Positions 7,918 to 18,316 of a DNA stretch of 41,923 nt are shown one piece after another. The stretch is taken from positions 1 to 41,923 of the forward strand of contig JADHWY010000005.1 in assembly GCA_016783245.1 (NCBI GenBank), in the 5' to 3' direction. Numbering within the stretch: the first letter of the stretch is position 1; each line of letters opens with the position of its first letter. The notes below the pieces were generated by a model that worked only from the letters and a program-made list of their open reading frames with translations, was not told the origin of the DNA and made no database searches. Origin of the DNA: Dehalococcoidales bacterium. Lineage in GTDB: Bacteria; Chloroflexota; Dehalococcoidia; Dehalococcoidales; BS750m-G39. A program made the position numbers and the translations under genes.

Positions 7918-8340
7918 CTAATATTTGCCGTCAATGACCTCTTTTACAACACCATGGCAAGCCTTAGGATGGATAAAGGCAAAGCGTCTATCCTGTTCCT
8001 TTGCAAGCCTAGGCTTCTCATCGATCACTCTTACACCATTCCTCTTCAACAATTCTAACGCATGACTGCAACTGTCCACATTGTAGGATACGATCATAAC
8101 ACCCTCACCGAAACGCTCGATGAATCTTGCTGTCTCGCCTGTCCCATCAATATCTTCTACCAGCTCTATTGCTGTGGAACCCGCCATAAAATAGCATACC
8201 CTGATTTTCTCATTCAGATCGCTATAGCGACCGGCCACTTCCCAACCAAAGGCATGCTTATAGTCCTCTACGGCCTTATTGAGATTCCTTACGGCGATAC
8301 TGATGTGATCTACATAGTTTACCTTTAATTCTTCACTCAT
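7918..8340 (-). CDS. VOC family protein, methylmalonyl-CoA epimerase-like
   Basis: VDHISIAVRNLNKAVEDYKHAFGWE...KIRVCYFMAGSTAIELVED...GVRVIDEKPR...FIHPKACHGVVKE. Confidence 0.82.
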   Translation of the reverse strand: MSEELKVNYVDHISIAVRNLNKAVEDYKHAFGWEVAGRYSDLNEKIRVCYFMAGSTAIELVEDIDGTGETARFIERFGEGVMIVSYNVDSCSHALELLKRNGVRVIDEKPRLAKEQDRRFAFIHPKACHGVVKEVIDGKY

Positions 8341-8475
8341 TGTCACCTATCCTCCTCGCTCAGTCTATATTAAGTCCAACATAATAGATAATCAAGCCGT
8401 CCTAGATTTACAACATTCTGACGTTTTGTGCAATCTATATTTGCGTCTGTTCTGTCCTGATTATCCAATTAGGGT

Positions 8476-9048
8476 TTATTCTACCAGCCCTTGCCCGGCA
8501 AGGAAAGCTTGATGTAAGGCATCTGGATGTTTGGCTATGGCCCCTTTCTCATCCACCCCGGGGAACAGTAATTCGCCAGCATAGCTAACATCAAGGGTTC
8601 TAAACCAACTCTTTACAGTAGCCACCGCTGGCTGAAATAGATTGGCTGACTTGGTGCCGCCAACAGAAATAAATAATCCCTTTCTCTCTACCTGTCTACT
8701 GCCCGATGCCGGTAATTTCAGTATATACTTCCTTACCCATAGTGCCTGGCAACGGTCAATCATAGCCTTGGTCTGAGCCGTTACCCCCATAAAATACACC
8801 GGCGAAGCCAGAACCAATCGGTCTGCCTTCATCAGTTCAGTGTGAACCATCTGCATATCATCCTCCACCTTACACCTGCCCGTCTCCAGACAGCCATCGC
8901 AGTGCTGACAGGGGGCAATGGTCATTTCATTAAGGGTAATAGTTTTAACCTCAGCCCCACTGCTAGCTGCGCCTCTCATAACTTCAGCCAGCAATAGGTC
9001 GGTGTTACCACCCCGTCGCGGGCTGCCAGCAATACCAAGAACTCTCAA
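8476..9048 (-). CDS. Flavodoxin family protein / NADPH-dependent FMN reductase-like
   Basis: MRVLGIAGSPRRGGNTDLLL, CQHCDGCLETGRC, VLASPVYFMGVTAQTKAMIDR. Confidence 0.88.
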   Translation of the reverse strand: MRVLGIAGSPRRGGNTDLLLAEVMRGAASSGAEVKTITLNEMTIAPCQHCDGCLETGRCKVEDDMQMVHTELMKADRLVLASPVYFMGVTAQTKAMIDRCQALWVRKYILKLPASGSRQVERKGLFISVGGTKSANLFQPAVATVKSWFRTLDVSYAGELLFPGVDEKGAIAKHPDALHQAFLAGQGLVE

Positions 9049-9518
9049 CCTAGGCCCCCTTCAATATAGCTCAGGATTTCTGCCTCTCTGGCTCTCACCT
9101 TACGCTCCAGCTCAGGCTTATCATGCTCATACCCCAGCAGGTGAAGCACCCCGTGGATAATAAGAATTGCTAACTCCTTTTTTATTGAATGCTGGTACTC
9201 CTCGGCCTGTATTACTGCCTGAGGGTAGGAAATAATCACCTCCCCCAGGTGGAGAACGCCATCAGGAGGTTGAACAAAAGGGGAAAGGTCTGCCCCCATT
9301 TCTTCTCTTGTGGAAAAGGCAAGCACATCTGTAGGCTCATCCCTTCCCAGATAGCTGCGGTTTAGCTGTTGCACCCTTTGCTGGGTGGCAATAACCAGAC
9401 CAAGCTCCACATCAGCGCCAACCCCTTGGGCAACGAGGATTTGCTGGGCTACGCTCTGTAGCCAGCCCACCTCAAGGTTTCCCTCAAGGTCTTCATCAAT
9501 TAAAACATTAATCTCCAT
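9045..9518 (-). CDS. ybeY: Endoribonuclease YbeY (16S rRNA maturation)
   Basis: HGVLHLLGYEHDKPE zinc motif; NRSYLGRDEPTDVLAFS. Confidence 0.94.
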   Translation of the reverse strand: MEINVLIDEDLEGNLEVGWLQSVAQQILVAQGVGADVELGLVIATQQRVQQLNRSYLGRDEPTDVLAFSTREEMGADLSPFVQPPDGVLHLGEVIISYPQAVIQAEEYQHSIKKELAILIIHGVLHLLGYEHDKPELERKVRAREAEILSYIEGGLG

Positions 9519-9638
9519 CTCTATTCAGTGCCAATCATAACATAGCCCGAAGAAGCCCTCAATTGGGTTTGAGCGAAATGAAGGGTTGTGATACAATGAC
9601 TATACCGAAAATAAAGCATTACTGGCTCCCACAGCTAT

Positions 9639-9730
9639 GGAGGGATCGCATAGAGGCCTAGTGCGGGCGCCTGCTAAGCGCTTACCCTGGTAATTCGGGG
9701 TCGTGGGTTCGAATCCCACTCCCTCCGCCA
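9639..9730 (+). tRNA. tRNA-Ser (anticodon GCT)
   Basis: GGAGGGA/TCCCTCC acceptor, anticodon loop ctGCTaa, long variable arm, T-arm GTGGG TTCGAAT CCCAC, discriminator G and encoded CCA. Confidence 0.95.
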
Positions 9731-9744
9731 TATCAGGCTGGTAT

Positions 9745-9769
9745 GCCCCTTAGTTAAGGGGCTTTCTTT
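9745..9769 (+). terminator. Rho-independent terminator after tRNA-Ser
   Basis: GCCCCTT agtt AAGGGGC followed by TTTCTTT. Confidence 0.8.
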
Positions 9770-9798
9770 AATAATAATCCTTTATAGAGCAGAAGACC

Positions 9799-11046
9799 AT
9801 GTCCAAATATCATATCTGGACTATAGGTTGCCAGATGAATAAGGCTGAATCAGAGCGCCTCGGCAGTTACCTTGAGCAATTAGGTTATCAGGCCATAGCC
9901 ACCACCGAGGAGGCTGATTTAATCGTGCTCAATAGCTGTGTCGTGCGCCAGAGTGCCGAGAACCGCGTGGTTAACAAGCTCAATGCCCTTAAATCTTTAA
10001 AAAAATTACGCCCAAACTCGACTCTAGCTGTTACTGGCTGCTTGGTTAACGCTGAGGTGGCTCAACTTAAGAAACGCTTCCCCCATGTTGATTACTTCTT
10101 TAAGCCCGGAGATTGTCCACCATGGCTGGAAAAGGCTGAATGGGGGCAAATACTTCCCCCCCATCCTGCGCCCTGCACCTATGTTCCTATCATCCAGGGC
10201 TGCGACAACTTCTGCTCTTATTGCATTGTCCCCTACCGCCGTGGAAGGCAACGGAGTCGCCCGATGGCTGAAATAGTCGGTGAGGTTAAAAAGCTAGTGC
10301 ATCGTGGCGCCAAAGAGGTTACCCTGCTGGGGCAAAATGTGGATTCATACGGGCATGACCTGCCCGACCAGCCAGACTTGGCTGATTTACTCTATGAGCT
10401 AAATGCTATAGATGGACTCTTTCGCATCCGCTTCCTGACCAACCACCCCAAGGATATGAGCCCCAAACTGATTGAGGCAGTAGCCCACTTAGACAAGGTC
10501 TGCGAACAGCTCAGCCTCCCTGCTCAGTCTGGCAGTAACCAAATCTTGAAAGCAATGAGACGGGGCTACACCATAGACTACTACCGCCAGCTTATCACCG
10601 AGATACGCAGTAAAATACCAGGAGTAGCCCTGAGCACCGATGTTATCGTCGGTTTCCCCTCAGAAACAGAGCAACAGTTCCAGCAAACGGTCGACTTGCT
10701 CTCTGAGCTCAGGTTTGATACAGTGCATATAGCCGCTTACACACCAAGGCCGGGAACTATTGCTGCCAGGAAACTTGAGGATAACATTCCACCCGCCGAG
10801 AAAAGGAGGCGGTTAAACGAGATTGAGCGACTCCAGGAGAGCATCGCTGCTGAGATTAATGCCCGGCTATGGGGCAGGACGGTTGAAGTACTGGTAGAGG
10901 GGGAGAAGCAGGGTAGGTGGCAAAGTCGAACCAGAAGTGGTAAACTGGTATTCTTCAGTAACAGCAATGATTGCCTGGGGCAACTGATGAAAATCAGGAT
11001 TGAGAAAACAAGCCCCTGGTCACTACAGGGCAGGGTTGAATCTTAA
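9799..11046 (+). CDS. miaB: tRNA (N6-isopentenyladenosine(37)-C2)-methylthiotransferase MiaB
   Basis: [61 protein letters not shown]. Confidence 0.95.
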   Translation: MSKYHIWTIGCQMNKAESERLGSYLEQLGYQAIATTEEADLIVLNSCVVRQSAENRVVNKLNALKSLKKLRPNSTLAVTGCLVNAEVAQLKKRFPHVDYFFKPGDCPPWLEKAEWGQILPPHPAPCTYVPIIQGCDNFCSYCIVPYRRGRQRSRPMAEIVGEVKKLVHRGAKEVTLLGQNVDSYGHDLPDQPDLADLLYELNAIDGLFRIRFLTNHPKDMSPKLIEAVAHLDKVCEQLSLPAQSGSNQILKAMRRGYTIDYYRQLITEIRSKIPGVALSTDVIVGFPSETEQQFQQTVDLLSELRFDTVHIAAYTPRPGTIAARKLEDNIPPAEKRRRLNEIERLQESIAAEINARLWGRTVEVLVEGEKQGRWQSRTRSGKLVFFSNSNDCLGQLMKIRIEKTSPWSLQGRVES

Positions 11047-11061
11047 AATAAGGAGGCGAAA

Positions 11062-11424
11062 ATGAACAAGAATAAAATCCTGAATTTGGCGATAGTAATG
11101 GGATTGCTTATCACTCTTCTAGTATTTATAGGGGGCTGTTATCCAGCAGAGGGAGCCGAAGGAGGATTCGACTGGACGATAATTATCTTCCTGCTGCTGA
11201 TTTTTGGGATGTTCTATTTCGTCATGATTCGACCACAGCGCAAGAGACAGAAGGAACACCAGCAACTGATAGAGGAACTGAAGCGGGGAGATAGGGTAGT
11301 TACTGCCGGCGGCATCTACGGAGTGATTGAAACCATCAGCGAGGATAACGTCGTCATAAAAGTAGAATCAGGAGCCACAATGAGGGTGGCTAAAAACAGC
11401 GTATCCCTCAAACAAGAGAGATAG
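11062..11424 (+). CDS. yajC: Preprotein translocase subunit YajC
   Basis: IIFLLLIFGMFYFVMIRPQRKRQKEHQQLIEELKRGDRVVTAGGIYGVI. Confidence 0.93.
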   Translation: MNKNKILNLAIVMGLLITLLVFIGGCYPAEGAEGGFDWTIIIFLLLIFGMFYFVMIRPQRKRQKEHQQLIEELKRGDRVVTAGGIYGVIETISEDNVVIKVESGATMRVAKNSVSLKQER

Positions 11425-11477
11425 AGATTGTTTATCAACTCAACGAGTCGAGTCTGCCCGCAGAGGCTCAAGCTTTT

Positions 11478-12197
11478 CTAGGATGTCTCGGTAGGGGCAA
11501 GCCCGTGGGCGGCAAGCAAGGATATATTCGTCAAGATTTGACTGGTAGCGCCGTCAGTAATTACCTGTCCGTGGTCAAGAACAATAGTCCGTGGGCAGAG
11601 AGCCCGGACTAGCTCTAGGTCATGAGTGGCAACTATTTTAGTCATCGGTAACCTTTCGAGCAAGCCACTCAAAGACCATTTACTCCGTGGGTCAAGATTG
11701 CTCGTCGGTTCATCAATTACCAGAATCTCCGGGCTCATTGACAGGACAGTAGCTATAGCAATGCGTTTCTTTTCCCCAACACTTAGATGATGGGGTGAGC
11801 GCTGCTCATAGCCAGCCATCCCTACCCAGTCAAGAGCTCTGGTTACTGACTCACGAACCTCAGCCTCAGAATAACCCACATTAATCGGACCAAAGGCAAC
11901 ATCGTCAAAGACAGTAGGCGAGAATAGCTGGTCATCTGGATTTTGAAAAACTAATCCCACCCTGCTCCTCACCCACCTCAGGTTTCCATCATCAACCTGT
12001 CTGCCGAATATCTTCACTACCCCGTTACTGCGCAGGATACCATTCAGGTGAAGTAGTAGCGTAGACTTCCCGGCGCCGTTGGGTCCGATAAGTGCCACTG
12101 TTTCACCCTGACGCATAGTCAAGCAGACATTGGTTAATGCCTGCTGACCATCAGGGTAACAGAAGGAAAGGTTGTCAATGCTTATAATTTCTTCCAT
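11478..12197 (-). CDS. cbiO: Cobalt/nickel ECF transporter ATP-binding protein
   Basis: Walker A GPNGAGKST, VFQNPDDQLFSPTVFDDVAFGP, LSVGEKKRIAIA, Walker B. Confidence 0.93.
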   Translation of the reverse strand: MEEIISIDNLSFCYPDGQQALTNVCLTMRQGETVALIGPNGAGKSTLLLHLNGILRSNGVVKIFGRQVDDGNLRWVRSRVGLVFQNPDDQLFSPTVFDDVAFGPINVGYSEAEVRESVTRALDWVGMAGYEQRSPHHLSVGEKKRIAIATVLSMSPEILVIDEPTSNLDPRSKWSLSGLLERLPMTKIVATHDLELVRALCPRTIVLDHGQVITDGATSQILTNISLLAAHGLAPTETS

Positions 12198-12227
12198 CTC
12201 TCCAACCTACCCCCAATAAATGACCCC

Positions 12228-13019
12228 TTAATATAATAGGTTAAAAACGCTACTCAAAATAAGAATCAAGCTGAAGCCTACGCCAAAGTAGGCATCTGCC
12301 GGCGTAAAGTTCAAACGGTTTAGCGTTCGGGTCTGCCCATTAAAGCCACGAGCGACCATCGCCGCATAAACCCGCTCACCCCTCTCGTAACTGCGAATAA
12401 ATAGAGTGCCGAGCATATTGCCAATCGTCCGCAGTTGCCATAAACGCTTACCGCCAAAGTTGCGACTATCCCTCGCCTGCCTCATCCGCATCACTTCATC
12501 AACTAGAACAAAGATATAACGATACATAAACGATAGAATCATCACCATTACCCTGGGCATTCGCAGTTGCTCCAAGCCTTTGAGAAGATTAGTCATTTTC
12601 GTGGTTGAGGTCAGCAGGATTAAGCTGAGAATGGAAAGCCAGGCCTTGATAACGATATTCGCCAGAACCTGAAGACCACTGTAGGTAACCGTTACCTCCC
12701 ACAGCCATATATTATAGCTGCCAGCTACCTCTCCCTCCTTAAAGAAAGGGATGAAGATAGCAATCAGCACCACGAAGGGCATAATTACCAGCGACCGCTT
12801 TAAAACATAACGGATTGGCACCGTGGACAAAAGAATCAATACAGCAATAATAAAAAGATATAAGGCAAACACCAGCCACCGATTAGGTGGGGTCAGCACT
12901 ACTGCCAATATGAAAAGTAGCGTAGTAATAAATTTGGTGCGCGGGTCAAGCTGATGAATAAAGCTATCCCGGTCGCTATACTGGTCAATAAAACTATGCT
13001 TCACCGCAGCCACCTTCAA
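12228..13019 (-). CDS. cbiQ: Cobalt ECF transporter T component
   Basis: QLDPRTKF, MVMILSFMYRYIFVLVDEVMRMRQARDSRNFGG, SYERGERVYAAMVARGFNG. Confidence 0.93.
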   Translation of the reverse strand: MKVAAVKHSFIDQYSDRDSFIHQLDPRTKFITTLLFILAVVLTPPNRWLVFALYLFIIAVLILLSTVPIRYVLKRSLVIMPFVVLIAIFIPFFKEGEVAGSYNIWLWEVTVTYSGLQVLANIVIKAWLSILSLILLTSTTKMTNLLKGLEQLRMPRVMVMILSFMYRYIFVLVDEVMRMRQARDSRNFGGKRLWQLRTIGNMLGTLFIRSYERGERVYAAMVARGFNGQTRTLNRLNFTPADAYFGVGFSLILILSSVFNLLY

Positions 13020-13038
13020 CTTTGATAGTAAGATATTA

Positions 13039-13329
13039 CTATGCCAGTTCCTTCTTCCTTAATACCAGCAGCCACGCCAGACCATATACCATGCCAAACA
13101 GGATAAGGGTACCAATCAGTCCAGCAAGTATTGTGGCTAGTGCCTCATTCCCTATGCCTGGAAAAACATAGTCGGCAATAATTTGAAAGGGTGCCTCCCC
13201 GGCCAAGTCAATAAACCCTTTATCCTCAGCCACTCTCTCCAGCCCATCGGGTGAAGATGACGCCAGGGGTGATAAACAGGCTACCGCTAAACAAACCAAC
13301 AAACTGATTAGCCACCACTTTGATTTCAC
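13039..13329 (-). CDS. PDGLE domain-containing cobalt transport protein (CbiN-like)
   Basis: ASSSPDGLERVAEDKGF; position within the cbiMNQO operon. Confidence 0.88.
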   Translation of the reverse strand: MKSKWWLISLLVCLAVACLSPLASSSPDGLERVAEDKGFIDLAGEAPFQIIADYVFPGIGNEALATILAGLIGTLILFGMVYGLAWLLVLRKKELA

Positions 13330-13348
13330 CTTTCTACCCTCCTGCTTA

Positions 13349-13987
13349 CTAGATACGTTGTAGTTGCAACAGGTCAGCTCTGGTCGCCAGCACCAAGCTA
13401 AGCACCGCCACGGTAATCAGCCCCTCGCCGATACCAATCAGGGCATGAAAGCCAGCCATAGCCGGTAAAACCACCCCAATTGGTGATGCTCCTGAGACCG
13501 CTAGTTCAATGGCACAGACAATAGCCGCCAGAAATACCGAGCCCCAGGCACCAACAAAGCCGCCAACTAGCGTACCTCTCCGGCCATTACCCAACAACAA
13601 GGTAACCAGACGGTAGATATAGTAGCCGCTAAAGCTGGCGACAATACCCATATTAAATATGTTTGCCCCCAGAGCCAGTAACCCACCATCCTGAAAGATT
13701 AGGGATTGGGCGATTAGCACACAGCTCATTATCAGCACTCCCGCCCACGGACCAAGAAGTATGGCTGCCAGAGCAGCGCCAATAAGGTGTCCCGAGGTTC
13801 CTCCAGCTATAGGGAAATTGAGCATCTGGGCAGCGAAGATAAAGGCTGCCAATACTCCCATCAAGGGCACCTGCTTTTCCCCCAACTTCTTGTTGGCTAG
13901 CCTTACTGCATTACCGACGCCACCGGCTGACACCGCACATGTAGTTGCCACCGTAGCTATATTGAGAAAACCGTCTGGAATGTGCAT
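13349..13987 (-). CDS. cbiM: Energy-coupling factor cobalt/nickel transporter substrate component CbiM
   Basis: N-terminal MHIPDGFLN; AGGTSGHLIGAALAAILLGPW. Confidence 0.94.
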   Translation of the reverse strand: MHIPDGFLNIATVATTCAVSAGGVGNAVRLANKKLGEKQVPLMGVLAAFIFAAQMLNFPIAGGTSGHLIGAALAAILLGPWAGVLIMSCVLIAQSLIFQDGGLLALGANIFNMGIVASFSGYYIYRLVTLLLGNGRRGTLVGGFVGAWGSVFLAAIVCAIELAVSGASPIGVVLPAMAGFHALIGIGEGLITVAVLSLVLATRADLLQLQRI

Positions 13988-14055
13988 CTACGACCCCCTT
14001 CGGCTTATTCAATTAAAAGCAATTGCAATTATATGCGACAACAAATTAAAAAAAT

Positions 14056-14478
14056 TTATTTTCTACACTTTACACAGCGACCAAAAACAGCTAGGTGCCT
14101 CAAATCGGCAATAAATTTATATTCTCGAAGCAAAGTATCCTTCAGAGAAGCTAGCATTGATTCATCAAGGTCAATTATAGCCCCGCACTCCCGACAAACA
14201 AGGTGGTGGTGATGACCTTTGTCAGCAGGATGATACCTGAAGCGACCTCCCCCGAGGTCTGTCTCAGTTACCAGACCAAGCCCTTTGAGTAACTCCAGGG
14301 TGCGGTAGACGGTTGAGATGTTAATATGCGGATATTTAGCCACCACCTGGGCGTAGATTTCCTCAGCACTAATATGGTTATCGCTATTTTCAATTGCCGA
14401 CAGTATCATTAGCCGCTGCGGTGTCAGCCGATAACCCCGCTCACTTAATTTTCCTACTATATCTCCGGGCTGTTTCAC
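14056..14478 (-). CDS. Fur family metal-responsive transcriptional regulator
   Basis: GYRLTPQRLMILSAI, ISTVYRTLELLKGLGLV, HHHHLVCRECG, CVKC. Confidence 0.93.
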   Translation of the reverse strand: MKQPGDIVGKLSERGYRLTPQRLMILSAIENSDNHISAEEIYAQVVAKYPHINISTVYRTLELLKGLGLVTETDLGGGRFRYHPADKGHHHHLVCRECGAIIDLDESMLASLKDTLLREYKFIADLRHLAVFGRCVKCRK

Positions 14479-14577
14479 CTAATCACCACCTAATTTAAGA
14501 CACCTATCTATTATATCAGAATCAATAGTTAATTGCAAACATTTGTATCTGCACTTAGTCTCAACAGAAATTATTTT

Positions 14578-15021
14578 TTACCTCTTGCTATCAAGCAATA
14601 TTGTTACCGGACCGTCGTTATGGATTTCAACCTGCATATACTGCTGAAAGCGTCCAGTTTCCACCTTCAACCCTGTGGCTCTAACCTGCCCCACAAACTG
14701 CTCGAATAGTTGTTCAGCCTGAGTCGGTGGAGCCGCATCAGTAAAACTAGGACGACGTCCCTTCTTGGTATCAGCCAGAAGGGTGAACTGGCTCACCAGA
14801 AGTAGCTCGCCTTGAATATCCAAAGCTGAGAGGTTAAACCTGCCGACCTCGTCAGAAAAAAGGCGCAGGTTGACTGTCCTTTGCGCCAGATATTGGGCAT
14901 CCTTTTCTGTATCCCCATTGGCTACACCTACAAAAATCACCAGTCCTCGACCTATCTTGCCTACTACCTCCTCAGCCACACTCACTGAGGCACCGGAGAC
15001 TCGCTGTAATAGCGCCTTCAC
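14578..15021 (-). CDS. dtd: D-aminoacyl-tRNA deacylase
   Basis: MKALLQRVSGASV, LLVSQFTLLADTKKGRRPSF, VEIHNDGPVTILLDS. Confidence 0.95.
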   Translation of the reverse strand: MKALLQRVSGASVSVAEEVVGKIGRGLVIFVGVANGDTEKDAQYLAQRTVNLRLFSDEVGRFNLSALDIQGELLLVSQFTLLADTKKGRRPSFTDAAPPTQAEQLFEQFVGQVRATGLKVETGRFQQYMQVEIHNDGPVTILLDSKR

Positions 15022-15269
15022 TCCCGCTTCCTTTTCCCCTTCCCCTTGCTGGGTAATTCCTCTCCACCCTTCACAGGCTCCGTCATACCACCTTTCCGAT
15101 TATCTGTAGTATAGAAGCCACTCCCCTTAAAGATAATAGGAGTAGAATGAAAGACACGTCGAGCCTCTCCTTGGCATTTGGGACATATAGCTACCGGCTC
15201 ATCGTCAAACCCCTGCTTCCTTTCAAAATGAAAATGACAAGAACTACACTCATACTCATAAATGGGCAT
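15018..15269 (-). CDS. FmdB family zinc ribbon protein
   Basis: MPIYEYECSSCHFHFERKQ, CPKCQGEARRVFHSTPIIFKGSGFYTTD. Confidence 0.9.
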   Translation of the reverse strand: MPIYEYECSSCHFHFERKQGFDDEPVAICPKCQGEARRVFHSTPIIFKGSGFYTTDNRKGGMTEPVKGGEELPSKGKGKRKRE

Positions 15270-15352
15270 TACCTAACCTCACAAGTTTTTTCCCGCCTAT
15301 TTTACAGGAACAGCCCCGCCAAAGCAAAACCAGCCTTATCCCTCAATATCCT

Positions 15353-16684
15353 TTACCTTATTAAAGAAAGCCTGGCTGCCTGCTCAATTGCCTCGGCTAC
15401 TACAAACAGCGAACCGGCAACACAGAGAAGGTCTTTGTCCCCAGCTAGAGCCAGAGCCTGGGATAGCGCAGATGGAACATCCTCAACCACCTGTGCTTTT
15501 ACTCCGTGCCTGGCAAATTCAGCTACCAGAGGCGCCGGCGCCATAGCCCGAGGATGGCGAGAACGAGTGACAATCACCCTACCAAAAATGGGAAATAACG
15601 CTGAGACTACGCTGGCCATATCCTTATCGCACGATGCTCCAATAACTAGGATAGCCCGGTCAAAGTCAAAGTATTGCTCAATAGACTGCTTCAGCCTCCG
15701 GGCAGAGTCAATATTATGGGCACCATCAACCACCACCAAGGGGTGATGGCTCAGAATCTGGAGTCGACCCGGCCAGCTCACTCGCCCCAATCCCCCAATG
15801 ATGCTTTCCCTGGAAACATTGAAACCCTTACCAGCTAAAACCTCTAACGCAGCCACCGCCGTAGCTGCATTTTCCAACTGGTGCTGACCCAGAAGTGGAA
15901 TGGAAAGTTCATAACTAGCCAGTCTTCCTTCTACACGAAGTCGCTGCTGATTAAAATCGAATCCGAGACCCCGCCAGGTGACATCACTGCCAACTCTTAT
16001 CAACTGCGCCCCACAACTTTTGCTGGTTTCTTCTATTACCCCAGCCACCTCATCAAGCTGGGCGGAGGTTACTACTACGCTGCCGGGCTTGATAATGCCA
16101 GCCTTCTCGGCAGCGATTTCAGCCAGGGTATCACCCAGTGCATCCATATGGTCAAGGCCAATAGAGGTGATAATACAGACCTCGGGGCTTATTACATTGG
16201 TGGCATCGAGCCTGCCCCCCAGCCCCACCTCCAGCACCTGAAAATCCACTCCCTTTTGCTCAAAGTGAGCAAAGGCTAGCGCTGTCAGAAACTCAAAGGT
16301 AGTCATGCGACCATAGGTAGCTTTTTGGTCCACTGCCTCGACCTCAGGCTTGAGCCTTTCCACCAGGACGACAAGCTCTTCATCAGAGATTAAGTCACCA
16401 TCAACCTTGATTCGCTCGTTTAAGAAACTAAGGTGGGGCGAGGTGTAAAGCCCGGTAGTATAACCAGAGGCGCTAAGAACTGATGCCACCATGGCAGCTA
16501 CGCTTCCCTTACCGTTAGTACCAGCAATATGAACTGACCTGGCTTTTAGGTGGGGATTGCCCAACCGAGCCAGAAGCTCATCCATACGCCTCAGGTCATA
16601 ATTAGCCGGGCTATACTCAAACTGGGGCATCGTTTCATAGTTAACATAGCTGTAGATATAGTCTAAGGCTCGCTGATAATCCAT
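15353..16684 (-). CDS. folC: Bifunctional folylpolyglutamate synthase/dihydrofolate synthase
   Basis: VHIAGTNGKGSVAAMV, GLYTSPHL, EVGLGGRLDATNVI, VVDGAHN. Confidence 0.94.
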   Translation of the reverse strand: MDYQRALDYIYSYVNYETMPQFEYSPANYDLRRMDELLARLGNPHLKARSVHIAGTNGKGSVAAMVASVLSASGYTTGLYTSPHLSFLNERIKVDGDLISDEELVVLVERLKPEVEAVDQKATYGRMTTFEFLTALAFAHFEQKGVDFQVLEVGLGGRLDATNVISPEVCIITSIGLDHMDALGDTLAEIAAEKAGIIKPGSVVVTSAQLDEVAGVIEETSKSCGAQLIRVGSDVTWRGLGFDFNQQRLRVEGRLASYELSIPLLGQHQLENAATAVAALEVLAGKGFNVSRESIIGGLGRVSWPGRLQILSHHPLVVVDGAHNIDSARRLKQSIEQYFDFDRAILVIGASCDKDMASVVSALFPIFGRVIVTRSRHPRAMAPAPLVAEFARHGVKAQVVEDVPSALSQALALAGDKDLLCVAGSLFVVAEAIEQAARLSLIR

Positions 16685-16724
16685 TTCTTACCTATCTTTA
16701 CCACAGCAAAAATTTATCTGACGA

Positions 16725-17135
16725 TTAAGGCAATTTTTTGAAAAGCACACCAATCAATATGGGAGAAATAAATTCGGTCAACAAAAATAGGCTCCACAGT
16801 CTACCTTTAAGAATATTATAATCAGCAAGCAATTTCCCCCAAGGGTGCCCCATCACATAATGCCCAAAAACAAATTCAAATAGAACGGTCAATACCACCC
16901 AAAATCCGCCAATTAAAAGCAGGGCAATTTTACTATAGTCAATTTCCACAAACCCGAGAAATAGATAGGTTCCTACCACAACAAAACAAATTCCAATAAT
17001 CGTGCTAATAACATGCCCGGGATATTCACCTATTTTAGGTGCGTAAAACTTGTTTCTAATTGCCCCATTTATAATGGCCAAAATTCCAAATATAACCCAG
17101 ACACCAAAAGCATAGAGGAATATTGTTGCATTCAT
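16725..17135 (-). CDS. Hypothetical multi-TM membrane protein
   Basis: 136-aa ORF with repeated hydrophobic segments; no recognised family. Confidence 0.6.
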   Translation of the reverse strand: MNATIFLYAFGVWVIFGILAIINGAIRNKFYAPKIGEYPGHVISTIIGICFVVVGTYLFLGFVEIDYSKIALLLIGGFWVVLTVLFEFVFGHYVMGHPWGKLLADYNILKGRLWSLFLLTEFISPILIGVLFKKLP

Positions 17136-17292
17136 CCTTCATGTCTCCCTTTTATTCACAGAAACCCGTTGGATTATATCATCACTGATTAACCATCAAC
17201 AACCAAAATTAGAGACTATATAGCTTGACGCCGACCCATGTGGCTGATATTATCACCTTGTAACGAGTTGAGGCTAACCTCGGAGGTGCGAG

Positions 17293-18117
17293 ATGAATTT
17301 CATCGAAAAGCTGACGAATGCAACGGAAAAGAATAAGAGTTTACTCTGCATCGGGCTTGACCCAGACCCGGAGCTGATGCCCAGCAAGGTGGGTGTTTTT
17401 AAATTCAATAAGGCAATCATTGATACCACCTCTGACCTGGTATGTGCCTATAAGCTCAACCTCGCCTTTTATGAAGCCCTTGATGATGAGGGAATCGATG
17501 CCATGAAGCGCACCGTTAAATACATACCCGACGATATTCCAGTAATCGGCGATGCCAAGCGAGGCGATATAGGCAACACAGCTAAAGCCTATGCCAAGGC
17601 TATTTTCTCCAACCTCGGCTTTGATGCAACCACAGTGAATCCTTACCTCGGCTTCGACTCAATAGAGCCTTTCATAGAGTATTGGAATAAGGGGATATTC
17701 ATCCTGTGCCGGACATCAAACCCCGGTGCTGTTGATTTCCAGAGCCTGCCCCTGGAGGCGGAGCGCAGGCACTTCCCCCTGTTTGAGATAGTAGCCCTTA
17801 GAGCAAGCCAGTGGAATAAACACGGCAACATAGGTCTGGTGGTCGGAGCCACCTATCCTGAAGAATTAAAGCTGATAAGGCAGAACCACCCCGATATGCC
17901 CCTTTTGATACCCGGCATCGGTGCTCAGGGAGGAGAACTGGCCTCAGCAGTCCGCTATGGGGTCGATGCTCAGGGGCAGAAGGCAATTATCAGTTCGTCA
18001 AGACAAATTATATACGCCTCGCAGGAAAAGGACTTCGCCCAAGCAGTGCGCCGGGTTGCTTTATCACTAAGAGACGAGATTAACTATTATCGCCCTGAGG
18101 ACACTCCTGCTGTTTGA
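17293..18117 (+). CDS. pyrF: Orotidine-5'-phosphate decarboxylase (type 2)
   Basis: [53 protein letters not shown]. Confidence 0.95.
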   Translation: MNFIEKLTNATEKNKSLLCIGLDPDPELMPSKVGVFKFNKAIIDTTSDLVCAYKLNLAFYEALDDEGIDAMKRTVKYIPDDIPVIGDAKRGDIGNTAKAYAKAIFSNLGFDATTVNPYLGFDSIEPFIEYWNKGIFILCRTSNPGAVDFQSLPLEAERRHFPLFEIVALRASQWNKHGNIGLVVGATYPEELKLIRQNHPDMPLLIPGIGAQGGELASAVRYGVDAQGQKAIISSSRQIIYASQEKDFAQAVRRVALSLRDEINYYRPEDTPAV

Positions 18118-18124
18118 GGCAAAA

Positions 18125-18316
18125 ATGGTTATGGAGATAAAGCTGGGCGATGTGGTTCGCCTCAAGAAGAAGCACCCCTGCGGCAGCTACGAGTGGCAGG
18201 TGGTCAGACTCGGGGCTGATATAGGGATTAAATGCCTTAAGTGCCAGCGCCGAGTGCTCCTCGAGCGGAGCACCTTCGAGCGCAGAGTTAAAGCCTTCAT
18301 TTCCCGAGGTGAGTAA
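18125..18316 (+). CDS. DUF951 domain-containing protein
   Basis: [51 protein letters not shown]. Confidence 0.85.
   Translation: MVMEIKLGDVVRLKKKHPCGSYEWQVVRLGADIGIKCLKCQRRVLLERSTFERRVKAFISRGE

Noticed and set aside
7643-8328. Plus-strand ORFs 7643-7861, 7726-8058 and 8062-8328
   Set aside because: Antisense or spacer readings around the VOC gene and repeat copy 2; no protein family signal.
15147-16279. Plus-strand ORFs 15147-15746, 15881-16279 and 15978-16241
   Set aside because: Antisense to fmdB-like and folC genes; no domain signal.
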